Positions 21,537 to 31,493 of a stretch of DNA of 64,000 nucleotides are shown piece by piece. Source of the stretch: Pythium myriotylum (taxonomy: Eukaryota > Oomycota > Peronosporomycetes > Pythiales > Pythiaceae); NCBI GenBank assembly GCA_023091665.1, contig JALJCQ010000030.1, forward strand, positions 1,304,501-1,368,500. Direction: 5' to 3'. A model generated the notes under the pieces. It was not told the DNA's origin, searched no databases, and saw nothing but the letters and a program-made list of their open reading frames with translations. The translations under genes were made by a program, and so were the position numbers. Position 1 is the first letter of the stretch, and each line of letters opens with the position of its first letter.

Positions 21537-23174
21537 ATGAGCTCGTCCGTGGACAAGCCCGCGCGCAAGCGCCGCGCCAACCTCACGCTGGACCTCGACC
21601 ACGTCAACGGCGACGCGTCGCCGGCCAAGCCCGAGCTCTCGGCCATCACGGAGGAGTCGCAGGAAGGGGACGCGCCCGCGGGATGGAGCGTCGGCTTCGT
21701 GGTCACGTACGGCGCCTTCTTCTTCGCGGGCGCCGCCAGCATCGCCATGTGGTCGGCCGTCACGCTCTGTCTCGACTTCTTCACGCAAAAGTACCCGAGC
21801 GACCGCGTGGGCTTCGTCTTCCCGGTCGTCAACATGTCGTCACTGCTCGTCATCAGCCTCTACATGGTGCTCGCCGGCCGCCAGCTGCCGATCGAGCCGC
21901 GCATGCACGGATCGCTCGCGACGTACTTGGTCTTTGTCGTTACGCTGCCGCTGGTCAATATGGTGGAGCTCAATCGCCACGTGGCGTACGCGCTCACGAT
22001 CATCGCGCTCATCGCGTCCACGATTAGTGCCTCTGTCCTCCAGTCCACCATGTACGGCCTCGGCGGAGTCTTCGGTCCGATCTTCATTCAGGCGCTCGAT
22101 GGTGGCAAGGGCTTCGGTGCCATGCTGCTTTTTGCCTTCCGTCTCGCTTTCAAGTGGTACTTCCAGGGACGGTCAGGCGCGACCAGCTCAGAGATCGACC
22201 TCTCTTCGGCGAAGCTATCGATGGGAGTCTTCTTCGGTGTCGCCTTCTGGATGGTTCTCATGACGTGGATCCTGTACGTTGTTATGAAGTATACCGACTA
22301 CGCGCAGCCCATGCTGAAAGAGTACCAGTTCATTCAGACGGAGGCACCTTTCTCCTCGCCCGTCTTCTCACCTGTCGCCACGCCGATGACGGGTTCTCCG
22401 AGAAGAAACTTCCGCTTCCCTTCCTCAACGGCCACCGAACGCAGTCCACTTCTCATGCAGCGCAGTTCCATTGAATGGGACTCGGAGGCTAGCACCATCG
22501 AGCGAGTCGCGCGCGAGAATTCTCTCGCTCGGTCGACTGAGATCGACATTCTCGACGACGAGGACATGGGTACCTCCGAAGTCGTTGATGACCAAGAAAA
22601 GCCACGCTCTCCTCCCCCGTTCGCTACCCTCGAGCGCGAGCCTTCGTTCGTGCCATCGTCTTCAGTCTCACTTCTTGACGTCTTTCGCACTGCTGCGAAA
22701 CCGTTCTTCACGCTCTTCCTCTCGTTCTTCGTCTGCTTATCATGCTTTCCGGGGATCATATCGGCAATTCCATCGACCTCGTGGGAGCTTGGTGACTGGT
22801 TTCCGATCGTGCTCGTGGGATGCTACAATCTCGGCGATCTGGTCGGGAAGAACCTGCCCGTTCACGTCATGTACTTCGATGTAACCACGCTGCACCTTCC
22901 GTGGCCTCTCCAACTCTCGTTCATCCCGTTTTTCCTGGCGGCGCTGCTACACCCATTCTCCGACATCGTCGTCATACTAGCGACGTTGAGCTTGGGTCTC
23001 GTGACGGGCTACGTTGCGACGTGCAGCATGATCCTCGCCCCCAGCGTCTGTAGCGAGTACCAGAAGGAAGTCGCCGGCATGATTGGCTCTTTATGCGCTA
23101 TCATCGGTCTTTGTGCTGGCTCGTACAACGGACTCGCTCTCGAGACCCTTGTCCAGATTTGGAAGGATCTTTAG
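21537..23174 (+). CDS. Equilibrative nucleoside transporter (SLC29/ENT family)
   Basis: A single exon of 545 residues from the ATG at 21537. After a ~60-residue cytoplasmic N-terminus come hydrophobic segments consistent with 11 membrane helices. Family-like features include the glycine-rich segment MYGLGGVFGPIFIQALDGGKG and a long hydrophilic loop (about residues 255-385) between helices 6 and 7. The second half carries STSWELGDWFPIVLVGCYNL and GDLVGKNLP, typical of ENT helices 8-9. The family moves nucleosides and nucleobases by facilitated or proton-coupled transport; the substrate is not readable here. A short copy of this gene's GDWFPIVL region appears inside the foldback-like element at 24352-24378. 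Confidence 0.9.
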   Translation: MSSSVDKPARKRRANLTLDLDHVNGDASPAKPELSAITEESQEGDAPAGWSVGFVVTYGAFFFAGAASIAMWSAVTLCLDFFTQKYPSDRVGFVFPVVNMSSLLVISLYMVLAGRQLPIEPRMHGSLATYLVFVVTLPLVNMVELNRHVAYALTIIALIASTISASVLQSTMYGLGGVFGPIFIQALDGGKGFGAMLLFAFRLAFKWYFQGRSGATSSEIDLSSAKLSMGVFFGVAFWMVLMTWILYVVMKYTDYAQPMLKEYQFIQTEAPFSSPVFSPVATPMTGSPRRNFRFPSSTATERSPLLMQRSSIEWDSEASTIERVARENSLARSTEIDILDDEDMGTSEVVDDQEKPRSPPPFATLEREPSFVPSSSVSLLDVFRTAAKPFFTLFLSFFVCLSCFPGIISAIPSTSWELGDWFPIVLVGCYNLGDLVGKNLPVHVMYFDVTTLHLPWPLQLSFIPFFLAALLHPFSDIVVILATLSLGLVTGYVATCSMILAPSVCSEYQKEVAGMIGSLCAIIGLCAGSYNGLALETLVQIWKDL

Positions 23175-23658
23175 AGTGTCGTATGAGTGTGCATCTAGCT
23201 GCGTATGGGATCGCTTCCGAAGTAGAAAGAGAGTGTTTTGACAATAGAGCCGAGCTGCGCCATCCCACACACTGAACCCTAGCTTGTCAGCTCCTACATA
23301 CCATATTCGAATCATTTTCGTGTTGTCTGAACGAGTAAAGAGATTGAAGGATAGGCGAATGCGAGTGATGATGGTGATGCAAGTGAGGTCTATTAATCGC
23401 GATGAATGTGTCGTGATATTCTGTGTAGCCTTCTACCTTGTCGCTCTCGCTCTCGCTTGGCGTGGCGTGATTTGCCTTAGCTTGGTAGGCTGCTTGGACT
23501 GTCGGACAACGCGACGATTTGAGCTCGGAGATCGCGTCATTAGCCTGGAACGTCACCTCCGTCGCTTGGGCCGCGACGCGCTCGGCGTCCCAAGCCAATC
23601 CAGTACACATCTATCTACCTACGCATACACATACACATACTCATCCACGCCATGACCA

Positions 23659-23763
23659 CGACTGCGACGGAGGCCTCGCTCTGTCGGTCGTGGGCGAAGG
23701 GGCACGTAGCCACGCCCTCGCCGCAAGCATCCGATGGCGGCAGCCTCCAGCCTCGCAGTCGCA
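23659..23763. repeat. Internal direct repeat, copy A
   Basis: About 105 bp starting CGACTGCGACGGAGGCCTCG, repeated at 23830-23934 (copy B) with scattered substitutions. Mirror copies lie in the right arm at about 24693-24797 and 24522-24626, making four related copies in the element. Confidence 0.85.
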
Positions 23764-23829
23764 CTCGTCCGCGGCCGTCCTCCCTCGCGCGTCCATGCCG
23801 CGCCTCTTCTCGGGCCCGCCTCCACGACT

Positions 23830-23934
23830 CGACTGCGACCGGAGGCCTCGCTCTGTCGGTCGCCGGGAAGGGGCACGTAACCACGCCTTCGCCACGGACG
23901 TCCGATGGCGTCAGCCTCCGGCCTCGCAGTCGCT
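23830..23934. repeat. Internal direct repeat, copy B
   Basis: Diverged second copy of 23659-23763, offset by about 171 bp. Both share the core GGCCTCGCTCTGTCGGTCG and the end CCTCGCAGTCGC. Confidence 0.85.
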
Positions 23935-24073
23935 CTGGTACCAGGCGCGAGGGGCGCGTCGGCGCGCGCGAGGGAGGGCGGTCGCGGGGGTGGCTTTCCG
24001 CGCTCGACTGCCGACTGTGGCAGGTGGTCGCCTCGCTCTCTCGCTCGCGACTCTCGTCGAGATCCATCGCCTC

Positions 24074-24382
24074 GTTCGCCTCGTTCTTTGTTGCGCCGGG
24101 TCCCAGCGTCGTCTTGGGCGAAGAGTCGTGATGATTGATGGGATTGATGGGTCGGGATGGGGGGTTGTTCTAAAAACTGTAGGAATACATGTTTGGTGTG
24201 TTTTGTGGTATGCTTTTTATTTGTAATGGTTAATAAGAGGTCATTACGCCTCTATAAAAAGATCCACCGTGCAAGTCAAGCCTGTCGGGGGACTCGCGAC
24301 ACCATGTCGCAGATCTTCAGGAGTCTCTGACGGAAGACCCTTCACCATGTCGCTTGGAGACTGGTTTCCGATCGTGCTTGCA
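24074..24382. other. Spacer of the foldback-like element with ENT gene scrap
   Basis: A 309-bp loop between the arms. It has an AT-rich left half with a TATAAAA string near 24252 and a small hairpin (GAGG...CCTC) at about 24237-24252. On the right, 24352-24378 matches 22787-22813 of the nucleoside transporter gene in 26 of 27 positions. No open frame encodes a transposase. Confidence 0.75.
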
Positions 24383-25105
24383 GAGGCGATGGATCTCGAC
24401 GAGAGTCGCGAGCGAGAGAGCGAGGCGACCACCTGCCACAGTCGGCAGTCGAGCGCGGAAAGCCACCCCCGCGACCGCCCTCCCTCGCGCGCGCCGACGC
24501 GCCCCTCGCGCCTGGTACCAGAGCGACTGCGAGGCCGGAGGCTGACGCCATCGGACGTCCGTGGCGAAGGCGTGGTTACGTGCCCCTTCCCGGCGACCGA
24601 CAGAGCGAGGCCTCCGGTCGCAGTCGAGTCGTGGAGGCGGGCCCGAGAAGAGGCGCGGCATGGACGCGCGAGGGAGGACGGCCGCGGACGAGTGCGACTG
24701 CGAGGCTGGAGGCTGCCGCCATCGGATGCTTGCGGCGAGGGCGTGGCTACGTGCCCCTTCGCCCACGACCGACAGAGCGAGGCCTCCGTCGCAGTCGTGG
24801 TCATGGCGTGGATGAGTATGTGTATGTGTATGCGTAGGTAGATAGATGTGTACTGGATTGGCTTGGGACGCCGAGCGCGTCGCGGCCCAAGCGACGGAGG
24901 TGACGTTCCAGGCTAATGACGCGATCTCCGAGCTCAAATCGTCGCGTTGTCCGACAGTCCAAGCAGCCTACCAAGCCAAGGCAAATCACTCCACGCCAAG
25001 CGAGAGCGAGAGCGACAAGGTAGAAGGCTACACAGAATATCACGACATTTTCATTGCCATCAATAGACCTCACTTGCATCACCATCATCACTCGCATTCG
25101 CCTAT
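24383..25105. repeat. Right arm of 723-bp inverted repeat (foldback-like element)
   Basis: Reverse complement of 23351-24073. It ends at a CCTAT immediately before a CT-rich microsatellite. I found no clear target-site duplication flanking the pair. Confidence 0.93.
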
Positions 25106-25114
25106 TCATTTATT

Positions 25115-25150
25115 GCTCTCTCTCTCCCTCTCTCTCTCTTTCTTGCTCTC
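25115..25150. repeat. CT-rich microsatellite
   Basis: A run of CT dinucleotides with a few interruptions, just outside the right arm of the large inverted repeat. There is no matching tract beside the left arm. Confidence 0.9.
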
Positions 25151-25314
25151 CGTGCCCAGCTGACGACCTCTACATGTTCCAGCACGCTAACACCTGACAT
25201 CCGCCTCAAGGGGAGGTCGAAGGTGTGCGCATCAACGGCCGCGTGCTGAGACAAAGCTCAAATCCTCTGTCAACGTCCGCGCCAACGACCAGCGAGACGA
25301 CGAAAGCGTTACAA

Positions 25315-25695
25315 ATGAGAGAAAAGCGGAGACCCGGACGAGAATCTTCGAGCGCGCGACTGCGCCTCACCTGCACGGCGGCCAGCCACTGCAGCTGCGT
25401 TGCTGTCGGCGTGGAAGGCGGTACTCTCGATTTTTGCGCCGGCTACAATGCCTCGCTCTCGAGACACTTGACCAGACCTGGAGAGATCTTCCGACTGCAG
25501 TATGGGTGCGTGTCTATCTGTGTGCCTGGTACAAGATCGGTTCCGAAATAGATGCCCACATTTTGACAGCAGCAAGATCACATGCTTGACACTGAGCCCT
25601 CGCTCTTCAGCTCGCAAAGTGTGGCTCTTTGGAAACCCATTCGATTCGCTCGGTGTTTGACCGAGTATGCAATAGAGTTGAACGCAGGAGCGAGT
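25315..25695 (+). other. Possible WD40-encoding 5' exon(s) of the EF-hand gene, unresolved
   Basis: From an ATG at 25315 the frame encodes WD40-like text (HCSCVAVGVEGGTLDFC, then RHLTRPGEIFRLQYG) up to a good donor (GTGCGT) at 25506. Two downstream pieces also look like WD40: ITCLTLSPRSS in one frame (about 25577-25610), and SVALWKPIRFARCLTEY in the frame that runs into the EF-hand protein. A splice 25505 to 25610 joins the first and last pieces in phase, but that intron (104 bp) is longer than its neighbours and discards ITCLTLSPRSS. This is either a real first exon with a poorly resolved junction or a decayed WD40 domain. Confidence 0.45.
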
Positions 25696-28474
25696 ATGCA
25701 AAGTGACAACTCACGACCTGATGCCACATGGATGCCACGTCGACCTAGTATCGGCGTCGACCCTCACCTCGTAGATCCTTCTTCTGTGCTAAGCGCAGAA
25801 GAAATCGATCTTCTCCACCAAAAATTTGCCCGGTTCAATCCAAACGCCAACAAAGCAAGATCACTTCCAGCGGCCGATGCTGTGAGACTTTTCCGCGATG
25901 ACTTCCCTCTGCTCTCCGAGTGGGAGACGCAAACTCTCTTTCAAAAGTGGGATCTGAACTGTGATGGTAAGCTCGCGCTTCATGAATACGTCCAGACACG
26001 CGCTTACCACCGGCTTGTGGTCGAGGCCGACAATGAAATTGACATCGCGCGAAGCTTCATGATACTGGATACAGACAACGATGGTGTTTTAATCGCCAGT
26101 GAAGTACTGTCACTTGTAGAACAAGCAAAACAACCCGGGGCGAGACTGCTGAAAGATGCCATATTGCAAGCCGCGGAAGCTACCAGAGAGGCTTCATTTA
26201 ATCAGTCTGAGCGACTAAGGCATGTCAACCCGATAGTTGCAGCGACAGGCTCTCATACATCCAAAGGAGAGATAACTCTTGACCACTTCAAAGCTACAAT
26301 TCGTGATATCAATCGTGCTATTGAGCGAGACATCGCAGCGAAGACTCTGCGCATAATTGCACTCAGCGATAAGCTGGAAAGCCTTCAAACTGCAGCCCAG
26401 GAACCTGGATTAAGCTCGTCGAACAAGACGAACATTCTCTCCAAAATCCAATCGAACAAAGTCGAACTTGATGTTCTCCGAACTGAAGTCAGCAGGTGCC
26501 GAAAGGAGCAACTCACACATACTGGGCAGAGCAGTGCTCTCGGGAAGATATGCGAGACTCTCGTGGCTAGCTATGAGAACGAGCAGCACGTCTACGAGTG
26601 CTTGACCAACTTTATCAAGCATTGCGGGCTCGAAGATCCAGTTGTCTTCCGTTACAATCTCGAGCAGTCAGGGCGAGAGGTCCATGTCTTGGATTCTGTC
26701 TTGATGATGCCACCCGCGCATGTGACGGTGAGTGGTTTATTGGCATAAATCTCGTGAGAATACGTCATGAAAATCCTTGCGGATAGAAATCAAGGGAGTA
26801 CACAGAAATGCTGGAGCTGGCATCTTGTCGTCACGAAGATGTCATCCATCCACAACGAGATGAAAGGTCAATGCCCAGTTGCCCATCAACATCTCGCAGC
26901 GACGCGAGAAGTTATGATAAGCGATATTCCCAACTGCATGCGAATGCACCCTTACGGAAACACTTCGTGTTTTACACGATGCTTAGCGATGTGACAAACC
27001 TTGAGTCGATGACGCGAAGCTCATTCATCAAGTTCGTCAAAGACTGCAAGTTGCATCTTATCCAAAATCCGAACATGACCGATCCTGACATTGGCAACAT
27101 CTTTTCGAAAGCAATCTCGAACCATGCAGAACTTAGTCATGGTTTGCAGCGAGGGATATGGTCAGTGCCGTCGCGGAAAGCTTCGATGAACTTCACATGC
27201 TGGTTGATCGGTTGTGACCTGATTTTTCAGCGCAATTCCTCGACGGCAAGTTGTGAATTTGGTTTCAATCTCTTCGTGGAAATGGCTGATCAAATCTTGT
27301 GCAGGGGCAACTAGATCCCGAAGAGCTAGAATCGAAAATGAAAATCCACGTCATCTCAAAGGCTCACGCGATCCAAACCCAAAACATAGCTCCGGACGTA
27401 TCGCAAACCCATGTCCTCAAACTATTGCGACAACACATCTGGCCGCTACGACAGATCTTCCTCCACTTCACCTCACAAAGCCTGCTCGAGCTTCACAATA
27501 ATGGAGCACTGACGATGAGACAGTTCCTCCAGTTCGCACGGGCATTCAGTGCGTGTCTATGTCAGTCTAATTTTCGTTGTCCGACTTAAACTGAATGCGT
27601 CGTATAGAAATTCTCCGTGCCTCAGATGAGCGTGATGGTGATCCATATCAACCTTCGACGTTTCCAGTGAGCAATTCAATACGCCCTGTAAGCCTGGTGG
27701 TAGGTCAGCATTCATGCACAGATTTGACAATGTTTCAACCTGTGGTTTCCTCTGTAGGAGTTAGTGCGTGAGTTCTACGCAGCGAAACTTGATGTGAGCT
27801 TTTCGAACTCAGGCCGCAGAGACCAACTCGATATGACTTTTCGCGAATTCTTGCGCTGCGTCCAACGGATCGCACTGACGATGTATCCAAAACCGCGGAA
27901 TCAAAAGCCAAGCGAATCAAACTTTGGAACCTTGACAACGTCATTCGAGGTAGTGAAAGAAGATGATGAGCGAAAGCCAAAGCTAGTTGAGACCCCTCAT
28001 CACCATCGCAGACGAAATATTCTAGCATCGTCATCTTCACCAGCAAAAATCAGCAAAATGACGAGCACATCCGTCATCTCAAAGTTGCTTGACACGTCTC
28101 GCGCCATCGCGGCAGGTCGAAAGGCGTCGGATACTGCAGACATTACTAAAATCGCAAGAACGTCGTTGAGATCACGCTCGCCAACTAGGATCATCTACGG
28201 CAACAGCGTGACATCGTCCGCGATACCCAACATCCCTTTGACTACTCGCGATCCCAATACCGTTCGAAATTGTCTTAGTCAACAGACACACATAAGTCTT
28301 GATGGCAAGACCGAGCCATGGATCACTCCATATCGACCAGTTTCGGTTCCTCTAATCACCAGAGAGTCGAATTCATCTCCTCGGTCGCCTCGGCACAAGC
28401 GCCCGATTTCCTGTGGAGGGCCCCCCATCGTTAGAGTCATCAGCAATCCCGGACAAGATAACTCGTTCATTTAG
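25696..28474 (+). CDS. EF-hand calcium-binding protein, multi-exon
   Basis: Six exons: 25696-26727, 26787-27160, 27231-27249, 27305-27548, 27608-27699 and 27758-28474. Introns are 55-70 bp and phases agree, giving 825 residues. Two canonical EF-hands lie near residues 95-145: DLNCDGKLALHE and DTDNDGVLIASE, both with Asp/Asn at positions 1, 3 and 5, Gly at 6 and Glu at 12. A coiled-coil region follows, then repeated helical units resembling cryptic EF-hand pairs (DPDIGNIFSKAI; MTFREFLRCVQRIAL). The tail is basic and Ser/Thr-rich. The family is not recognised; WD40 + EF-hand ciliary proteins are one possibility. The 19-nt third exon is the least certain part. The last ~100 bp of coding overlap RMC1 on the other strand. 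The start may lie upstream, near 25315. Confidence 0.75.
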
Positions 28475-31136
28475 GGGTGGAAAGCCAAAAACTTGTCGCC
28501 AGCGACGTCGGTTGGGTAGAGGAAGTAAATCATCCGGGAACGTAGACGAAACAGTAGATGCGAGATTTGATGGCTCCCCCACCAAACACGAATTATCCCA
28601 CACACGAAGAAACAATAAGAGGGACTGCAACCGTTGCTGTACAGCAAATGGCCTCACATTGGTGGAGTTGGTGACTGAGCAGACAAACGCAGGATGTAAG
28701 ACATGGCACACTTACGGTCACATGAGATAATCACATCGACGCCTTACTCACAGTTGCTGACCAAGGCGTCAAAGAAAAGTGCCCCAGGAATTTGTGATGA
28801 CTCTGGCTCACCTGTTTTCACCCACTTCCACGATATTGCGATGGCTTCGTCAACCTACCCATTCCCCCATGGATGCATGTTCTTAGAGACTTCAACCAGT
28901 CATAAACAATCCTTTAGGTTTAGTTACCTCTCCTTCCTTCAACAGGGTCTTGACTATTGCCGACGTTACTCCCAATCTTGCATACATGTCGAGCGCAAGC
29001 TGTCGGAGGGAGGAATCATCCTTGCTAAACTCCACCAGCAGGTCTGCTAGTTCGATTGAGTCGTCAAGGGTATGGTACTGTACCACTTGATAGAGCTGCG
29101 CCGACTTCCCTGCAAGAAAAAACGATTTTACGAGTGCGATATATCTGTCGATGAGCACAACAGTCAAGGTCTACATTCCCATTTCTAGTGGTGAGAACAA
29201 ACTTACGTCACCGTTTCCACTGGGACATGACTTTGGTGCAGAAGCTTAACGTACTCGAACACGTATGAGCTCAGGGCCTCGTTCTGTGCCATCTAAGTCA
29301 CAACGGTAAGTATTTTAGGCTTACAACGTGACCCCCACGCTTACTCACCGATGGAGATGACAGAAGAGGTTCCCATACATGTTCCATAAAGTCGTGTTGG
29401 AAAACCATCGTATGACCGTTGGCGTTACGCGAAGACATTCGGAGCATAGGCATGGATAATGGACTGGTGGTTCCTTCACGAAAAAACCTTTTCCTCATCG
29501 AGAGAGGAACAACCGCGCGAGCATCATACACCCCTCGAACCTCGTCATCGCTGCTGGTGTCGTTGGCTGACTCATCGGATCTGGTTGTGCTGTTACTCGA
29601 ACCAGGTATACGATGATGAAGCTCAGGGCCTGAAACGGTCTGTACACATGCAAGTAGCGCAGACGCAGTGCCTGGAGAAAGCGTTTGCTCTGCAAGTCGT
29701 TCACGAACAAGGTTCAAGGCAAGCTGCTTTGCCAGGGAGAGATCACCCCTTCTGAGTAAGAATGGCAGGATCTCGGCATGATGTGCACACGAACGACACA
29801 CACTATCGAGATCGAGATGGAAGCGTCGAATCTCGCTAAAAGTTGGGACGTTGGAGGTGTGGTCATCGCTCGTGACGCTTCGCTGAACTAGATCAGGCGC
29901 TAGAAATTTCCATGGGGATGGGTTATTGGGATGGTTCTCATTGGTGGCGTGTTCTTGGTGATTCAAATGCGTGGATCGCTGCTGGTGGACGGCGGTTAAA
30001 GAAGACACAGCTGCGGGAATATCTCGTGTCATCTCGTCGGAGGTATTCACGCACGGCCGATGGGACTGATTTGTCTCTTCTGAACTTGGCCTCCTCGACA
30101 TGGTAAACGACGCGGCTTTGGTCAGCTTCGCAGCTCCATGCGGGGGTTGCATTGATATAGGCAGTGGGTGGGAGAATGGATCGTGAGTATTGACCTCGCA
30201 CTTGACGTCGAAAAAGAGCGAAACATTAAACTCTATGCTGTGGCACACAAGCAGATTGTCGACCACCGAGAACTGAATGGGTGAACTGGCTGGAAGCATG
30301 AGATGCAGGGATCGCACACAAGATACTTTATCCCTCGCAACGCGGTACAGCAGCAACCTTGTGGTCTTCGAGTCGCCATAGACGGCAAATAGCTCACCAT
30401 ACAGGGACGCTAAATACAAATCTCGCCTCCGGACAGCACTGGAGAAGACGAGCCGTGGGAGCTTCTCCACTGTCGGCCCTTGCATGAGGAACGGCACGAT
30501 CTCGTTCGCCCGCGAGCCCGTGCTGACGATGAGCACGCTGTGCGGCGCCGAGTACCAGAAGGCGTGGATGTAGACTGCGATCGTGCGGTGCAGCGCGCAG
30601 CTGCGTCGCTTCGGCGACACTCGGTACTGCTCGATGCCGAGCTTGGTGACGAGAAAGAGATCCTGTGAGCTCTGCGGTGACGCCGCGTGCGTGTTCCACA
30701 AGACGCCATCACTGAGGATACGGTTGCCGGGCTTGGACTTGCAAACGACCCAGAAGGCCTCCCCGGTGGCGAGCCGCACGATCTGCACTTCAACGTCGCT
30801 CTTCTGGATCGCGAGGAACTGGCGGTCGAGCGAGAGTCGCGCGAGCACGATGCCGGCGCCGTCTGCGCCGACGGTCGTCGTCCGGTCGCTCGCAAAGTCG
30901 TAGAGCACAGTCGCGCGCGCGTCGTCGTCGTCGGACGAGTCGGGTCCGAGCGGCAGCGCCGGCGCCGATTTGGCGCGCGTGAGCGGCGCGCGGCGACTCG
31001 CGTGGGGCTCGCGCAGCGGGCGCTCGACGAGGCGCGCGCCGTCGAGCGCGAGCACGCTGCCGTGGGCCTCGTCGAGCCACGAGGCGCAGGCCGCGAAGGC
31101 GGCGCCCGGCCCAAGGAAGAGGTGGCCGTCGCCCAT
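28373..31136 (-). CDS. RMC1: RMC1 (Mic1/C18orf8-like), Mon1-Ccz1 complex subunit
   Basis: Five exons: 31136-29349, 29292-29207, 29144-28928, 28854-28752 and 28674-28373. Introns are 56-77 bp and phases agree, giving 831 residues. The N-terminal half is a beta-propeller: LFLVTKLGIEQYRVSP, LASLYGELFAVYGDSKTTRL, and the RMC1-like VVDNLLVCHSIEFNVSLFFD. The C-terminal helical half matches the Mic1 domain (LVKSFFLAGKSAQLYQVVQY, DSIELADLL, LALDMYARLG) and ends with RRWRQVFGF, like FKQIFGD in the human protein. RMC1 supports the Mon1-Ccz1 exchange factor that activates Rab7 on late endosomes and in autophagy. A ~110-residue low-complexity insert separates the halves. Its last 102 bp overlap the coding end of the EF-hand gene. 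Confidence 0.9.
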
Positions 31137-31493
31137 TGCCGATGGCGCGCTTCAACGCAGAAGCCCTGGAAGGAAGCCAGTCGTACTGTGGAAGACGCGC
31201 TAAGTACGACTCTTCCTACGATACCGCGCACTTAAGCAGAGTGATTGTGGCTGAGATTTCGAACTTAAGCGCCGCCGTCTCAGGCGCTGAACATCTGAGT
31301 CCCCCTCGCGGAGAATTGACGAGGGACGCGATAAGCAAGCCGGACGCACCGCCCGGGAAGCCGCCGCCGCCGCCCACGCCACGCGTCTCCGCTCGCCGCA
31401 GATCTTCTCGCCGGCTAGAGAACGCTCTGCCGCGCCTGTCGCTGTGCCGGTCGGTCGCTTTTGCCCTCTGGAAGCGGCGAACGCGCCGCCGAC

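Larger units (their letters stand above)
23351..24073. repeat. Left arm of 723-bp inverted repeat (foldback-like element)
   Basis: Position x pairs with 48456-x in the right arm without indels. The arms are near-identical, with a few substitutions only near the outer ends (for example around 23393-23411). The outer end is a CA/TA-rich and histidine-codon-like tract; the inner part is GC-rich. Several open frames run through on both strands, but they are mirrored and low-complexity and resemble no family I know. I treat the arm as non-coding. Confidence 0.93.

Noticed and set aside
23519..24226. Long frames in the foldback arms, including His-rich and Arg-rich stretches
   Set aside because: Several frames are open at once on both strands, composition is simple, and none resembles a transposase or known domain.
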